NCBI GenBank assembly: GCA_028274465.1
Contig: CM051455.1
Location: forward strand, 102,918,942-102,982,941
Source: Plantago ovata
Taxonomy: Eukaryota; Streptophyta; Magnoliopsida; Lamiales; Plantaginaceae
Direction of reading: 5' to 3'
DNA length: 64,000 nucleotides
The position numbers and the translations under genes are program-made. Positions within the stretch are counted from its first letter, which is position 1, and each line of letters opens with the position of its first letter. Of the stretch, positions 33,300 through 44,326 are shown one piece after another. The notes beneath the pieces are model-generated. The model was not told the DNA's origin, did not search any database, and was given only the letters and a program-made list of their open reading frames with translations.

Positions 33300-34859
33300 A
33301 AAAGCAATCATGAAGAAAGACAAGGATACTCTAGTAGGAGCTGTTAAGGAGCTCGAGGAGTATCAAGTGATTCCACCAGTCCCACCCTCTTCCAAAAAGA
33401 AGAATTCTTTGAGGAAAACAAAATTGAAGCAATAGAAGCCCTAGAAGAAATCCAAATTGTTGAAGGAAGTGCCGACAAGGTCACAAAAATTGGCACAGAG
33501 ATGGCCACTGAAGTCAGGATGAAACTCATCCAATGTTTGAAGGATAACAACGATATCTTCGCATGGAGTACCGAGGACCTGAAGGGGATCGACCCACGTG
33601 TCGCCGTTCACCGTCTGAACGTAGACCCATCGATCACCCACATCAGAGAAAAGCGAAGAGACTTCAGTGCGGAAGATAATGCCATCATAGAAGCGGAAGT
33701 ACAAAGGCTTCTTAAAGCCGGCCACATCAAGGAAGTGAGATACTCTGACTGGTATGCAATGTGGTCCTCGTGGAGAAAGGTCCGGGGAAATGGCGAATGT
33801 GCAACAATTTCATAAGGCTCAACAAGTTTTGCCCGAAGGATCCGTACCCTCTCCCACGGATCGATCAGCTGGTCGATTCCACCGCTGGATGCGCCCTCTT
33901 GAGTTTCATGGACGCGTACCAGGGCTTCTACCAGGTCAAAATGGCCAAAGATGATGTGCCTAAGACTGCCTTCTTCGCTAATGGCAATGTGTATTGCTTC
34001 AACGTGATGCCATTTGCCTTAAGAACGCCGGAGCGACCTACCAAAGGTTGGTTAACAAGATGTTCAAGGAAGAGCTAGGTAAAACAATGGAAGTATATGT
34101 CGATGACATGCTCGTCAAGAGCAAGACCGAGGAGCAACATGTAGGTTACCTGGCAAAGTGCTTCTCAATCTTGAGAAAGTATGGCATGAAGCTCAACCCG
34201 GCGAAGTGTACCTTTGGAGTCAAAGGGGGGAAGTTCCTCGGTTACATGGTGACAGAGAGAGGAATAGAAGCAAACCCCGAAAAGATAAAGGCCATCCTCG
34301 ATCTTCCCCAACCTCAGTCCATCAATGCGTGCAACAATGGTCGGAAATCATTGCATTGAGTAGATTCATCTCAAGGTCTGCCGAGAAAAATCTACCTTTT
34401 TTCAAGGTGTTGAGAAAGAGCAGCCACTCGAGTGGAAGAAGGAGTGCGAGGAAGCCTTCTAGAAGCTGAAAGAATACCTACTCGCTCCTCCTCTATTGTC
34501 AAACCCGTAGACGAGAGGTACTCTATTTGTACTTAGCAGCACCGGGGAAGCTATCAGCTCTGTTTTGGTGCGAATCCAGGGAACGACCACTTGCCCATCC
34601 TACTACTTGAGCAAAGTACTTGCCGGGGCTGAAACGCGGTACATGGATATCGAGAGGCTTTCCTTTGCCTCGTTTTATACTGCAGGAGGTTAAACCCTAC
34701 TTTGGTGCTCACAGGTTTGTAGTCCTGACAAAGCAAACCTCTAGCAAGTCCTCGGAAAAACCCGAAAATTCGGGAAGAATGGCAAGGTGGGCGATTGAAC
34801 TAAGTGAGTACGACATCGACTACCAATCACCCGTGGCCAGAAAGACAAGTCATAGCCGA
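33300..34859 (+). pseudogene. Tat-type reverse transcriptase and RNase H start, multiply frameshifted
   Basis: RT pieces lie in successive frames. 33501-33755 holds IFAWSTEDLKGIDP and AEVQRLLKAGHIKEV. 33761-34030 holds WRMCNNFIRLNKFCPKD and FMDAYQGFYQVKMAKDD. 33994-34340 holds ATYQRLVNKMFKEELG, YVDDMLVKSKT with the catalytic DD near 34102-34107, and GKFLGYMVTERGIE. Beyond 34340 the connection and RNase H regions (ETRYMDIERLSFA) carry many stops up to the gap. Not functional. Confidence 0.85.
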
Positions 34860-34959
34860 NNNNNNNNNNNNNNNNNNNNNNNNNNNNNNNNNNNNNNNNN
34901 NNNNNNNNNNNNNNNNNNNNNNNNNNNNNNNNNNNNNNNNNNNNNNNNNNNNNNNNNNN
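34860..34959. other. Assembly gap (100 N)
   Basis: Exactly 100 N, a conventional gap of unknown true size. The left side ends in Tat-type RNase H, the right side starts in the 3' end of a copia element, so the two sides are unrelated sequences. Confidence 0.99.
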
Positions 34960-35042
34960 TTCAACTGATTTATTCAACATCAGAAACCTCTAAAAGGGTA
35001 ACAATTAATTTAGCCATGAATTGCTAACATCAAAAAGGGGGA
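34960..35042 (+). other. Copia 3' untranslated end with polypurine tract
   Basis: AT-rich sequence ending CATCAAAAAGGGGGAAA just before a copia LTR. The AAAAAGGGGGAAA run is the likely polypurine tract of the element to which the following LTR belongs. Confidence 0.65.
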
Positions 35043-36583
35043 AATTTTTTAGGAAAATTGTAATTTTGATGAGCAATTAACCATGCTAAATTAAGGAAAG
35101 TCCAGTAACTAGTACTCTTAAGGTCCATAGGAATTTAGAATTTTAAGGACATTGTAAAAGAGGAACGTTTGCTGAAGACTTAGTGTAGGTACTAGTTAGG
35201 TGTTTTAGTATTTGCTGATGATGTACTTTGTTTACACAAACGATCTATTGAAGAATTCGAAGACTGAAGATGTACTAGAACCGTTCAGAAATTTGAAGAA
35301 TTCGAAGACTGAAGACTAAAGAAGATTTCTGAAGATGGTATCTACAAAGGCACATGTTGCTCAGAAAGTGGAAACTTCAACAACAGCTTGCATCAGTGAA
35401 AATCTAAATGACAGAGTAGGTTGTGCTTGTTGAAACTGAAACTGACCACTTGCTTAAATACATATGTGACCTCCTTGCTGAAAGTACTCGCATTTACGCT
35501 CCAACGTTCATATTTGAATTGCATTCCAATGAACATTAAATGCAAAGTAAGCATGCGAAGAACATGAAGACTAGAAGACAAATAAAGGATGCTGCTGAAA
35601 GTACAAAGGTAAGATAGTGACATCTTAAGGAACAAAGCCTTAGAATTTGAAATTCAAACGGCTCCCTTGATTCACTATAAATAGAGGTCACCCGGCAAAG
35701 AGTAGAAGTGTGTCAACAACGTGATCAAACTTTCACTTGTGCTTAAACACTCAAATCCTTCTATATTCTTTACTGCCATTGATCCGTTCCAAGACTTAAA
35801 GCTTGAAAAAGCTACTTGTGAAGAAGTAGAACATTCAAGGCTAAGAAATTAGTTAAGTGTTCTTTCTTTCGAACAAGAACAAGCCTTGACACCAAAAACA
35901 ATCTAACTTGTTTACTGCAAAGTATTCAAAGTTTTGTTTCTTAGATTACTTGTTGTAGCTGAATAAGTTATATTTAAGTCATCTCATCCCAAACCTCTCC
36001 AACTGATAAACACCGTTTTTCAGGCGTGAAATTCAGGGGGAATTTAATCAAGCATAGTGTTGCTGATTATAAGTCCCAAGTTTGGTGGAGAACAAGGTTT
36101 CGTTCTCTAGTTAGGTTGGAAACGAAGCAAGTGTGCTTTGGTTTCTGCAAAATCGCTCTAGATAGGTGTTGTAAGGAACCTCAAACTTATCTTAGTGGAT
36201 TCAATCCTAGAAAGGACAAAGTGGATTAGTTGAGAGATTACGCCACTCTCAGATACCACTATAAAAGTGTTTGTGTGATTTACTTTACTGCATTTAGTTT
36301 TCAGCAAGCATATCTATCTTTACACTGTCACTCAGCTCCCTTGCTGAAACTATCACTTACTGAAAAGCACTTATTGTATAAAGACTTCGGCACTCTGTTT
36401 TTAAGTATCAGTGAAACTCGTTACTGAAAAGTAACTAGTACTTGCTGAGAAAGTTAAGTATCAGCAAACTCATTACTGAAAAGTAATAAGCCCTTGTTGA
36501 GAAAGTTTTTAAACGACGAAAGTTTAAAAAGACTATTCACCCCCCCCCCTCTAGTCTTTTCTTGTTGTTTAAAGGGACCAACA
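35043..36583 (+). repeat. Copia LTR 1 (about 1.54 kb, plus strand)
   Basis: It starts around TTTTAGGAAAATTG (the related LTR 3 starts TGTTAGGAAAC) and ends GGGACCAACA. TATA box CTATAAATAG at 35675-35684. It has a polypurine tract on its left and a primer-binding site on its right, so interior sequence adjoins both sides. Confidence 0.87.
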
Positions 36584-36585
36584 AT

Positions 36586-36597
36586 TGGTATCAGAGC
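36586..36597 (+). other. Copia primer-binding site (initiator tRNA-Met) and leader
   Basis: TGGTATCAGAGC two bases after the LTR, then leader sequence to 36635 which matches the minus-strand leader at 38540-38587. Confidence 0.92.
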
Positions 36598-36635
36598 TGG
36601 AGGTTCTTTAACCTTCAACACTTAACCTAGATTCC

Positions 36636-37986
36636 CTGATGATGTACTTTGTTTTTACAAACGAACTATTGGAGCACTAGAACCGTTCAGAAATTCGAAG
36701 AATTCGAAGACTGAAGACTAAAGAATATTTCTGAAGATGGTTTCTACAAAGGCACATGTTGCTCAGAAAGTGGAAATTTCAGCAATAGCTTCCATAAGTG
36801 AAAATCTATATGACAGAGTAGGCTGTGCTTGCTGAAACTGAGACTGGCCGCTTGTTGAAATACATATGTGACCTTCTTGCTGAAAGTACTTGCATTTGCG
36901 CTCCAACGTTCATATTTGAATTTCGTTCAAATGAACATTAAATGCAAAAGTAAGCATGCGAAGAACATGGAGACTAGAATACAAATGAAGGACGCTGCTC
37001 AAAGTAGAAAAGCAAGACAGTGACATCTTAAGGAACAAAGCCTTAGAATTTGAAATTCAAACGACTCCCTTGATTCACTATAAATAGAGGTCATTCGGCA
37101 AAGAGTTGAAATGTGTCAACAACGTGATCAAACTGTCACTTGTGCTTAAACACTCATCTTCCTTACTCTTTACCGCCTATTGATCCGTTCCAAGGCTTAA
37201 AGCTTGAAAGAAAAGCTACTTGTGAAGAAGTAGAATATTCACGGCTAAGAAATTAGTTAAGTGTTCTTTCTTTCGAACAAGAACACGTCTTGACACCAGA
37301 AATAACTTAATTTGTTTACTGCAAAGTATTCAAAGTTTTGTTTCTTAGATTACTTGTTATAGGTAAATAAGTTATACTCAAGTCATCTCATCCCAAACCT
37401 CTCTAACTGATAAACACCATTTTTCAGGCGTGAAATTCAGGGGAATTAATCAAGCATAGTGTTGCTGATTATAAGTTCCAAGTTTGGTGGAGAACAAGGT
37501 TTCGTTCTCTAGTTAGGTTGGAAACGAAGCAAGTGTGCTTTTGGTTTCTGAAGAATCGCTCTAGATAGGTGTTGTAAGGAACCTCAAACTTATCTTAGTG
37601 GATTCAGTCCTAGAAAGGACAAAGTGGATTAGTTGAGAGATTACGCCACTCTCAGATACCAATATAAAAAGTGTTTGTGTGATTTACTTTACTGCATTTA
37701 GTTTTCAGCAAGCTTATCTATCTGTACACTGTCACTCTGCTCACTTGCTGAAACTAGCACTTACTGAAAAGCACTTATTGTATAAAGACTTCCGCACTCT
37801 GTTTTTAAGTACCAGTAAAACTCGTTACTGAAAAGTAACTAGTACTTGCTGAGAAAGTTAAGTATCAGAAAACTCATTACTGAAAAGTAATAAGCCCTTG
37901 TTGAGAAAGATTTTAAACGACGAAAGTTTGAAAAGACTATTCACCCCCTCCTTCTAGTCTTTTCTTGTTGTTTAAAGGGACCAACA
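36636..37986 (+). repeat. Copia LTR 2, 5'-truncated (plus strand)
   Basis: It matches LTR 1 from CTGATGATGTACTTTG (35215) to the terminal GGGACCAACA. About 170 bases of the LTR start are missing. TATA box at 37078-37087. Its exact CA terminus is joined directly to gag sequence in the opposite orientation. Confidence 0.9.
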
Positions 37987-38477
37987 GTTGTGAATCTGAA
38001 ATCCAGGTCTTCCAGTGACTCATTTGTACCTTGTTTCAAGTTTTGGAACTTCAACTTTAGCAGTTCGAGTTTGTTTTCCTTGGTTTTGTCAGATCCAGCA
38101 CAAAGATCTTGAACCATTTTCCAAGCTTCCTTAGCAGTTTTGGCACCCCATAGTTTGCACTGTATAGTATCTGGAGTTGATCGAATAATGATGTTTCTTG
38201 CTTGGCCATCAAGATGGAATCTTTTTGCTTCGTCGGAAGTCCATTCCTCTCTTGGTTTTGGAACGGCGGTATCAACCGGTTCTCCTAAGATAGTTTCCTT
38301 TCCAGCAGCATATGTGGTTTTGTGAGGAAAGCTTCTCTCAAGTTTAGTGATCTTGATAGGTCCATCATTTATGACAGTAACCATTTCATCACTAATGGCC
38401 TCAAGATGTAGCATCATGTTGTTTCGCCATTTTTCATAGTTTTCCAGCTTCAGCAAGGGAGCGTCTCCTAGCGACAT
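37987..38477 (-). pseudogene. Copia gag, N-terminal 160 residues
   Basis: Minus-strand ATG at 38477. The protein begins MSLGDAPLLKLENYEKWRNN and contains KLWGAKTAKEAWKMVQDLC and KLKFQNLKQGTNESLEDLDFRF, the hallmarks of Ty1/copia gag of the UBN2 type. The frame is open until it runs into LTR 2 at 37986, so the C-terminal half including any zinc knuckle is missing. Leader and primer-binding site lie directly upstream in the expected order. Confidence 0.87.
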
Positions 38478-38575
38478 TTTGTCAGCAAAAGACTACCAAA
38501 CAGATCAAGTGAAAGTGATTTACGGAAAGCACCTAAGGGGATCTAGGTTCAGTGCTGAAGGTTAAAGAACCTCCA

Positions 38576-38587
38576 GCTCTGATACCA
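38576..38587 (-). other. Copia primer-binding site, minus strand
   Basis: TGGTATCAGAGC on the minus strand, two bases inside LTR 3, upstream of the gag at 38477. Confidence 0.93.
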
Positions 38588-38589
38588 CT

Positions 38590-40001
38590 TGTTGGTCCCT
38601 TTAAACAACAAGAAAAGACTAGAGGGGGGGGGGTGAATAGTCTTTTCAAACATTCGTCGTTTAAAAAACTTTCTCAGTAAGTACTTATTACTTTTCAGTA
38701 ACGAGTTTACTGGTACTTTAAAAACAGACTGCGGAAGACTTTATAGAATAAGTGCTTTTCAGAGAGTGCTAGTTTCAGCAAGTGAGCAGAATGACAGTGT
38801 ACAAAAAGTATAGCTTGCTGAAAACTAAATGCGGTAAAGTAAATCACACAAACACTTTTATAGTGGTATCTGAGAGTGGCGTAATCTCTCAACTAATCCA
38901 CTTTGTCCTTTCTGGGACTGAATCCACTAAGATAAGATTGAGGTTCCTTACAAATCCTATCACTAATGATTCTTTAGAAACCAAAGCACACTTGCCTCGT
39001 TTCCAACCTAACTAGAGAACTGTAACCTTGTTCTCCACCAAACTTGGGACTTATAATCAGCAACACAATGCTTGATTAATTCCCCATGAATTTCACGCCT
39101 GAAAAAGGGTGTTTATTAGTTAGAGAGGTTTGGGATGAGATTGCTTGAGTATAACTTTTCAGCTATAACAAGTTATCTAAAGAAACACAACTTGTAATAC
39201 TTTTCAGTAAGCAAGTTAAGTTGTTTCTGGGGTCAAGACTTGTTCTTGTTCAAAAGAAAGAACACTTAACTAATTTCTTAGCCGTGAATGTTCTACTTCT
39301 TCACAAGTAGCTTTTGTTTCAAGCTTAAGTCTTGGAACGGATCAATAGGCAGTAAAGAGTATAAAAGATTGAGTGTTCAAAGCACAAGTGAGAGTTTGAT
39401 CACGTTGTTGACACACTTCTTCTCTTTGCCAGATGACCTCTATTTATAGTGTATCAAGGAAGCCGTTTGAATTTCAAATTCTAAGGCTTTGCACCTTAAA
39501 ATGTCACTATCTTGCTTTTGTACTTTCAGCAGCGTCCTTCATTTGTCTTCTAGTTTTCATGTTCTTCGCGTGCCTACTTTGCATTTAATGTTCATTTGAA
39601 TCAAATTCAAATGTGAACGTTGGAGCCAAAATGCAAGTACTTGTCAACAAGGAGGTCACATATGTTTTTCAGCAAGTGGTCTGTCTCAGTTTCAGCACGC
39701 ACAACCTACTCTGTCATATAGATTTTCACTTATGTGAGCTGTTGCTGAAAATCTCACTTTCTGAGCAGCATGTGCCTTTGTAGATACCTTTCTCAGAATT
39801 CTTCTAAGTCTTCAGTCTTCGAATCTTCAAGTTTCTGAGCGATTCTAGTGCTTCAATAGTTCATTTGTAAAAACAAAGTCTTCAGCAAACGTTCCTCTTT
39901 TACAATGTACTTAAAATTCTAAATTCCTATGGGCCTTAAGAGTACGACTTTCCTTAATTTAACATGGTTAATTGCTCATCAAAATTACAAGTTTCCTAAC
40001 A
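38590..40001 (-). repeat. Copia LTR 3 (1412 bp, minus strand), both ends intact
   Basis: On the minus strand it starts TGTTAGGAAACTTG (40001) and ends GGGACCAACA (38590). The TATA box lies at 39440-39450. It is inverted relative to LTR 1 and LTR 2. Its outer end abuts the LTR of element D. Confidence 0.92.
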
Positions 40002-40617
40002 AAAGTTGTCACTATTCGGTGGAAATTGAATGAAACCTCTTCGTAGATGAAAAAGGGATGCAATTCTATGTCCAAATCCTTCAATCCAATGCAAAATTAC
40101 ATGTAGATCTGAGTTTTCTATCAGATTGGGGCTCAGAAGCTCTCGAAAAGTGTTTGTTAATGTCTGAATGTATGAAATGTAACTGAAAATTTGTGTAAAG
40201 AAGGGAAATCCCGAAATGTAACTGCTGCCAAGCGCTTAGCTTGAGATCTGCCAAGCTAAGCGCTTAGCTTGACTATTCCAGGTGCTTAGCTTGGTTCCTG
40301 GACAGAATTTTGTCATGGAAATTCAATCTTTTGCCCACCACCGGCCCTCGGGTGCCTTGGACTCGTCCTTCTCAACACTTATTGGGGCTCAAACACTCAC
40401 GAACAAAGCCACAGAGGTTGAGGAACTTCAACGGGGCCATTTTCCATCAAAAAGGCTCATTTTTTGCTCCAAAAACGCCGTTTCGTACCTAAGTGCCTGA
40501 AAATGCAGAAAACACAAAACGTGACACTATTCTACAAATCTAACCAAAAAACTAAGCAAAAAGATAGCAAAAGAAGGTAAAAAAGACAAGATGAACGCGT
40601 CAAAAATATGTTCATCA
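40002..40617 (-). repeat. 3' LTR of D, truncated
   Basis: It starts TGATGAACATATTTTTGACG on the minus strand at 40617 and is interrupted at 40002 within a segment equivalent to the A-type CACCGATTAGTGACAGC region. AAGCG-type motifs occur at 40226-40300. Confidence 0.85.
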
Positions 40618-42036
40618 ATCTTCCCAAACCAAACCCTTGCTTGTCCTCAAGCAACAACTAAACTACATGCAACACAAAAATGAGTCTCATGCCAAGTAAA
40701 GTGAACTAATCTATTGAACCTACTAGATGCTTATGAACAAGACCACATGAGCATGACATGCAAGTAGGTTGAATAATGCCTCGATTGCGAATATACACAT
40801 CCTCATGTGCACTTTGTTAAACAAAGGAGTCTCTCGTAACATCTTCTACCTGGACCTGGTCAGTGACGACACAATGATGCATATTATCATACTTACAATT
40901 GGCCCGTGCCTATGAACCGAGGGCTTACTACTGTTCACCAATCGAGACTTTTAATCAAGAGAGGGCGAACCAATACTGGCTCTCATCAAACGAAGGAGGG
41001 TTCCCTAGAAAGATAACACTCCCCTATTCTACCGAGACTCTCAAAGAATGAGTCTCTTTCAACCACTTCTCGAATAACAAGACGAGGGTGGTCAAGAATA
41101 GGCCTTGGACAAAGGCGACACGAAACAAAAGATGGAATTTACAACTCGATAACTTCACAAGAACAAAATATTTACATGACGCTTGACGCTTTACAAGACT
41201 GCTTTTTGGCTTGCATCGACCCTTCTTTTGCTTTTTGGGTCTTATTCTTTATTTTCTTCTCTCTTTTTTTTTTCCTTCGTTTTCTCTTTTGTTTTCTTTT
41301 CTTTTCTATCATTTCTTTTATTATATATATAGGAAAGCACCAGTTCACAACAAACAAAACCAAAAAACACCTCCCCAAACCTATTCTCTCAAACCTATTC
41401 GAGAGAATAGGTTTGAGCATAAAGACGAAAAGAAAAAGAACAAGCTCTACAAGACGCCTCCCCAAACCTATTCGAAAGAATAGGTTGGGACACAAAACAG
41501 AAAGAAAAAGATAAACTTTACCATGACTCTAAGACGAAAGACAAGATCAACAAAGTAACCCCCTCCCCAAACCTATTCGATAGAATAGGTTTAATACAAG
41601 GAATCACACACCCACACTATCTCCTTCCTAGGGATTTGGCAATCTCTAATCGAGGTGAAGAACTTGTCGCCTCTTACGTACATAATTACACGGGTTACAA
41701 CCATAGATTCTAACCTGCATCATTTTATAAGACCATCGTGAACCGCAATAGAAGAAACACCACTGGAGGTGATGTCGAGACTACTGAGCTTAACTAGTCC
41801 ACATGCGAATGTGACAAACCAAGCGAGACAAGCCTCAAATTACTTGCAAAGTGATGCAACATATGATCAATGGTCATAAACACTTAGTCTACTCAATAGA
41901 AAAGTTCAAAAGGCCTGGCAATAAACTCCACACAAAACAACGTTCAAAAACTAATTTATATGCAAGTACCTACAACCTCGGGTTGCCTCCCGAAAAACGC
42001 CCTTGTTTAGAAATCGTTGGCTCGACTCTTCAGAAC
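40618..42036 (-). other. 3' non-coding interior of D with repeated hairpin modules
   Basis: It contains the polypurine tract next to the LTR, the conserved block (40720-41060), a polypyrimidine run (41226-41330) and three hairpin plus G-run modules. The modules are AAACCTATTC/GAATAGGTTT near 41380-41415, 41460-41488 and 41569-41592. No gene. Confidence 0.75.
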
Positions 42037-44326
42037 TCATGCAGGATCGATTTCGCATTGGGTACTAGAATTCCCCATCCAAATGCTCTTCAAAGCATCA
42101 AGTCCCTGCACATCTTGACGAACATAAAGAGGACCAAAAAATCCTACAAGTTCGTTAGTATCAACATAAGCACATGAATTAACTATGGCTCGAAACGTGT
42201 GTTGCTTGACATTTACCTCAAAGCTACTTGTACGGCGATACATGTCTATGACCATATGCACTTCGTTGATGAAGGTTCTACCCAAAAGAACCACATCCTT
42301 GAGCTTCGCAGAAGATGTAGGCATGACGATGAAATTCGTCATCACCTCTACACCGGCAACTCTAACCACCAAGTTCTCAATCACGCCCAATGGCTTCTTC
42401 ATGGACCCATCCTCCAATTATACCATGCACTTCATGGGTCTCAAGCCAGACAAACCCGTCTCTTTATACACGTTCAAGGGTATGACATTCACACCCGCTT
42501 CTGTGTCGAGAGTTGCCACTATTCCATCCTTCTTTCCCAAGCCGATTTCTACATCAAAGCTCTCTTGGATAGGCACTTCCCCCATATCCACCATCTCATC
42601 CTCAGACGATGAGCTTTCTTTCACTTCTTCAACTATCGCATCAGATTGTGCGACCACTTTCTCTTCCATATCCACCTTAGGAGTCTCAAGCTCCTCACTC
42701 ACCTTGCAAGTTTCAGTTATCTTGCAACTTGGCACCTCAACTCGTGCATTGTCTCTCACAACCGTGATCTCCACGGGCAAATCAGTCACCACGGTTATAG
42801 CCATAGCTTTTTCCATGTTTCCGAGAAACTTCCCTTGCTCTCTACTAGCTCCTCGATCTATCAATTCTTGTAACTTCTTATGGAGGTTGCTACTACTAGC
42901 TTCAAGCTTTTCAAACCGCTGATTGTTAGTAGCTTCATTACGATAGTAATGCTCCATAAACGTGTTCGTTTTCACCACTAGATCATTGAGAGAAGAGACA
43001 AGAGGCGAAGGAAGCCCCCCTCCACCTTGCGGTCCTAAACTAGCAACCGGAGCTGGAGGTGTAGGATTAGAAGGTGGTGCTCCTTCACACCAATTGTTCC
43101 CATAGTTGAGACGGCTTCTATCTTGATTTGGCCAATAGGCATACTGATCGGGATTATGAATATAACCACGGTTGCCTTTATTCTTGTATCCACCTCGTGG
43201 TCCTTGTCCCCCACGGTTTTGTGGCCTCACATTGCCATACCCTTGCCCATAGTTCACGTCTCCAACAACTTGCTCCCCTTCGGCAGTAGCATACACTTCT
43301 TGACGGACCTCGTTCTTGACATATTGCTCTCTAGCAAATTCAGAACGACATAAATAGGCCGGATGCCCATAGTTCTTTCACACACCACAAAATTCCGTAG
43401 AAGGAGTAGGAACGCTTTGCCTCAAAACATGCTTAACTTCGTGAGCGAACCCATCAAAAGCATCTTGCTCCACCACTACCTTAGCCTCACCTCTTTGCTC
43501 CTTTTGAAGCACACGAGCTCTTACATTCCGGTTTGAGAATTCCGGTACATCGTGTCTAGCTTCATTTGAGCTTGAGTTGGTGTCAACTCTCCCATACTAC
43601 CTCCACAAATACTATCCACTTGAGATTGAATCTCAGGATGCAAGCCATTGTAAAAGAATTGGAGAAGTTGACCTTTATCATACCCATGATGTGGGCATCG
43701 ATGTTGCAACCCCATGAACCAATCATAAGCCTCGTGAAAAGCTTCATCATATCGCTGATCAAAGGTGCTAATTTGGCTCTTCATAGCCATTGTCTTGGAA
43801 GCGGGGTAGTACCGATCCATGAACTTATCAAAGCAAAGATCCCATGTTGTCAAAGACCCGGCCTCCAAAGTGTTGAGCCAAGCCTTTGCTCTATCACCTA
43901 GTCCCATAAAAAAGACGTTCATGCGAAGATCATCATCCGTCACACCAGCCCCTGGTCGCCCAAGATGGAGAACAAAATTCTCGAGCTCGTTCAAGAACCC
44001 AATCACGTCCTCATTAGCCATCCCATAGAACTTGGAAGTTGTTGGAACATGTGATTCTTGATCTCCAAATTCCTTGTGGCATCATTGAGGTCAATTGCTG
44101 GTCCTCTAGCCCCAACCGTAGGCTTGGAAAGAGTACGAATAGGCTGCTCCGCCATTTCACCTCCTAAGTAAACAGATTCAATAATTGGCTCCAAGAGATG
44201 AGAGAAAGATTCCTCCCTAATTCCAGAAGTGGAAGCTCTAGATGCTACCTCCTCAAACTGGAGATTCAGATTCCTTCTTCTACTCCGGAACAAATGATCG
44301 GTCTTGTCTATAAAAGGTTCAATATC
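42037..44326 (-). pseudogene. D gag and aspartic protease, frameshifted, 5'-truncated
   Basis: The upstream part (44320-44003) reads DIEPFIDKTDHLFRSRRR and NDATRNLEIKNHMFQQLP. One-base losses near 44030 and near 43530 shift the frame. The gag core at 44021-43521 includes MANEDVIGFLNELENF and CPHHGYDKGQLLQFFYNGL. In the CCHC knuckle near 43390-43350 the second Cys codon is TGA (43378-43380). A Gly/Asn-rich region, coiled coil and acidic linker follow. The protease has LDTEAGVNVIPLNVY (D-T-E instead of D-T-G) near 42510 and LLGRTFI. It ends at 42037 without pol. Confidence 0.85.

Larger units (their letters stand above)
30660..34859 (+). mobile_element. Tat-type Ty3/gypsy element, 5' part up to the assembly gap
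   Basis: LTR (30660-31412), primer-binding site, then gag, protease, RT and RNase H fragments follow in order on the plus strand, all broken. The 3' part and second LTR lie in or beyond the gap at 34860. RT and protease signatures (VDTGCSANLI, YVDDMLVKS) fit the Tat lineage. Confidence 0.87.
40002..44326 (-). mobile_element. Element D: gag-protease LTR retrotransposon, 3' part
   Basis: Minus-strand order: gag (cut at 44326 by Tek-2), protease, non-coding 3' interior, polypurine tract, 3' LTR fragment (40617-40002, cut by the copia LTR). It is closest to C in gag and to A in LTR ends. No pol between protease and LTR. Confidence 0.87.

Noticed and set aside
31494..34859. A functional Tat-type element.
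   Set aside because: Gag core is missing, RT is in at least three frames, and the 3' half is lost at the gap.
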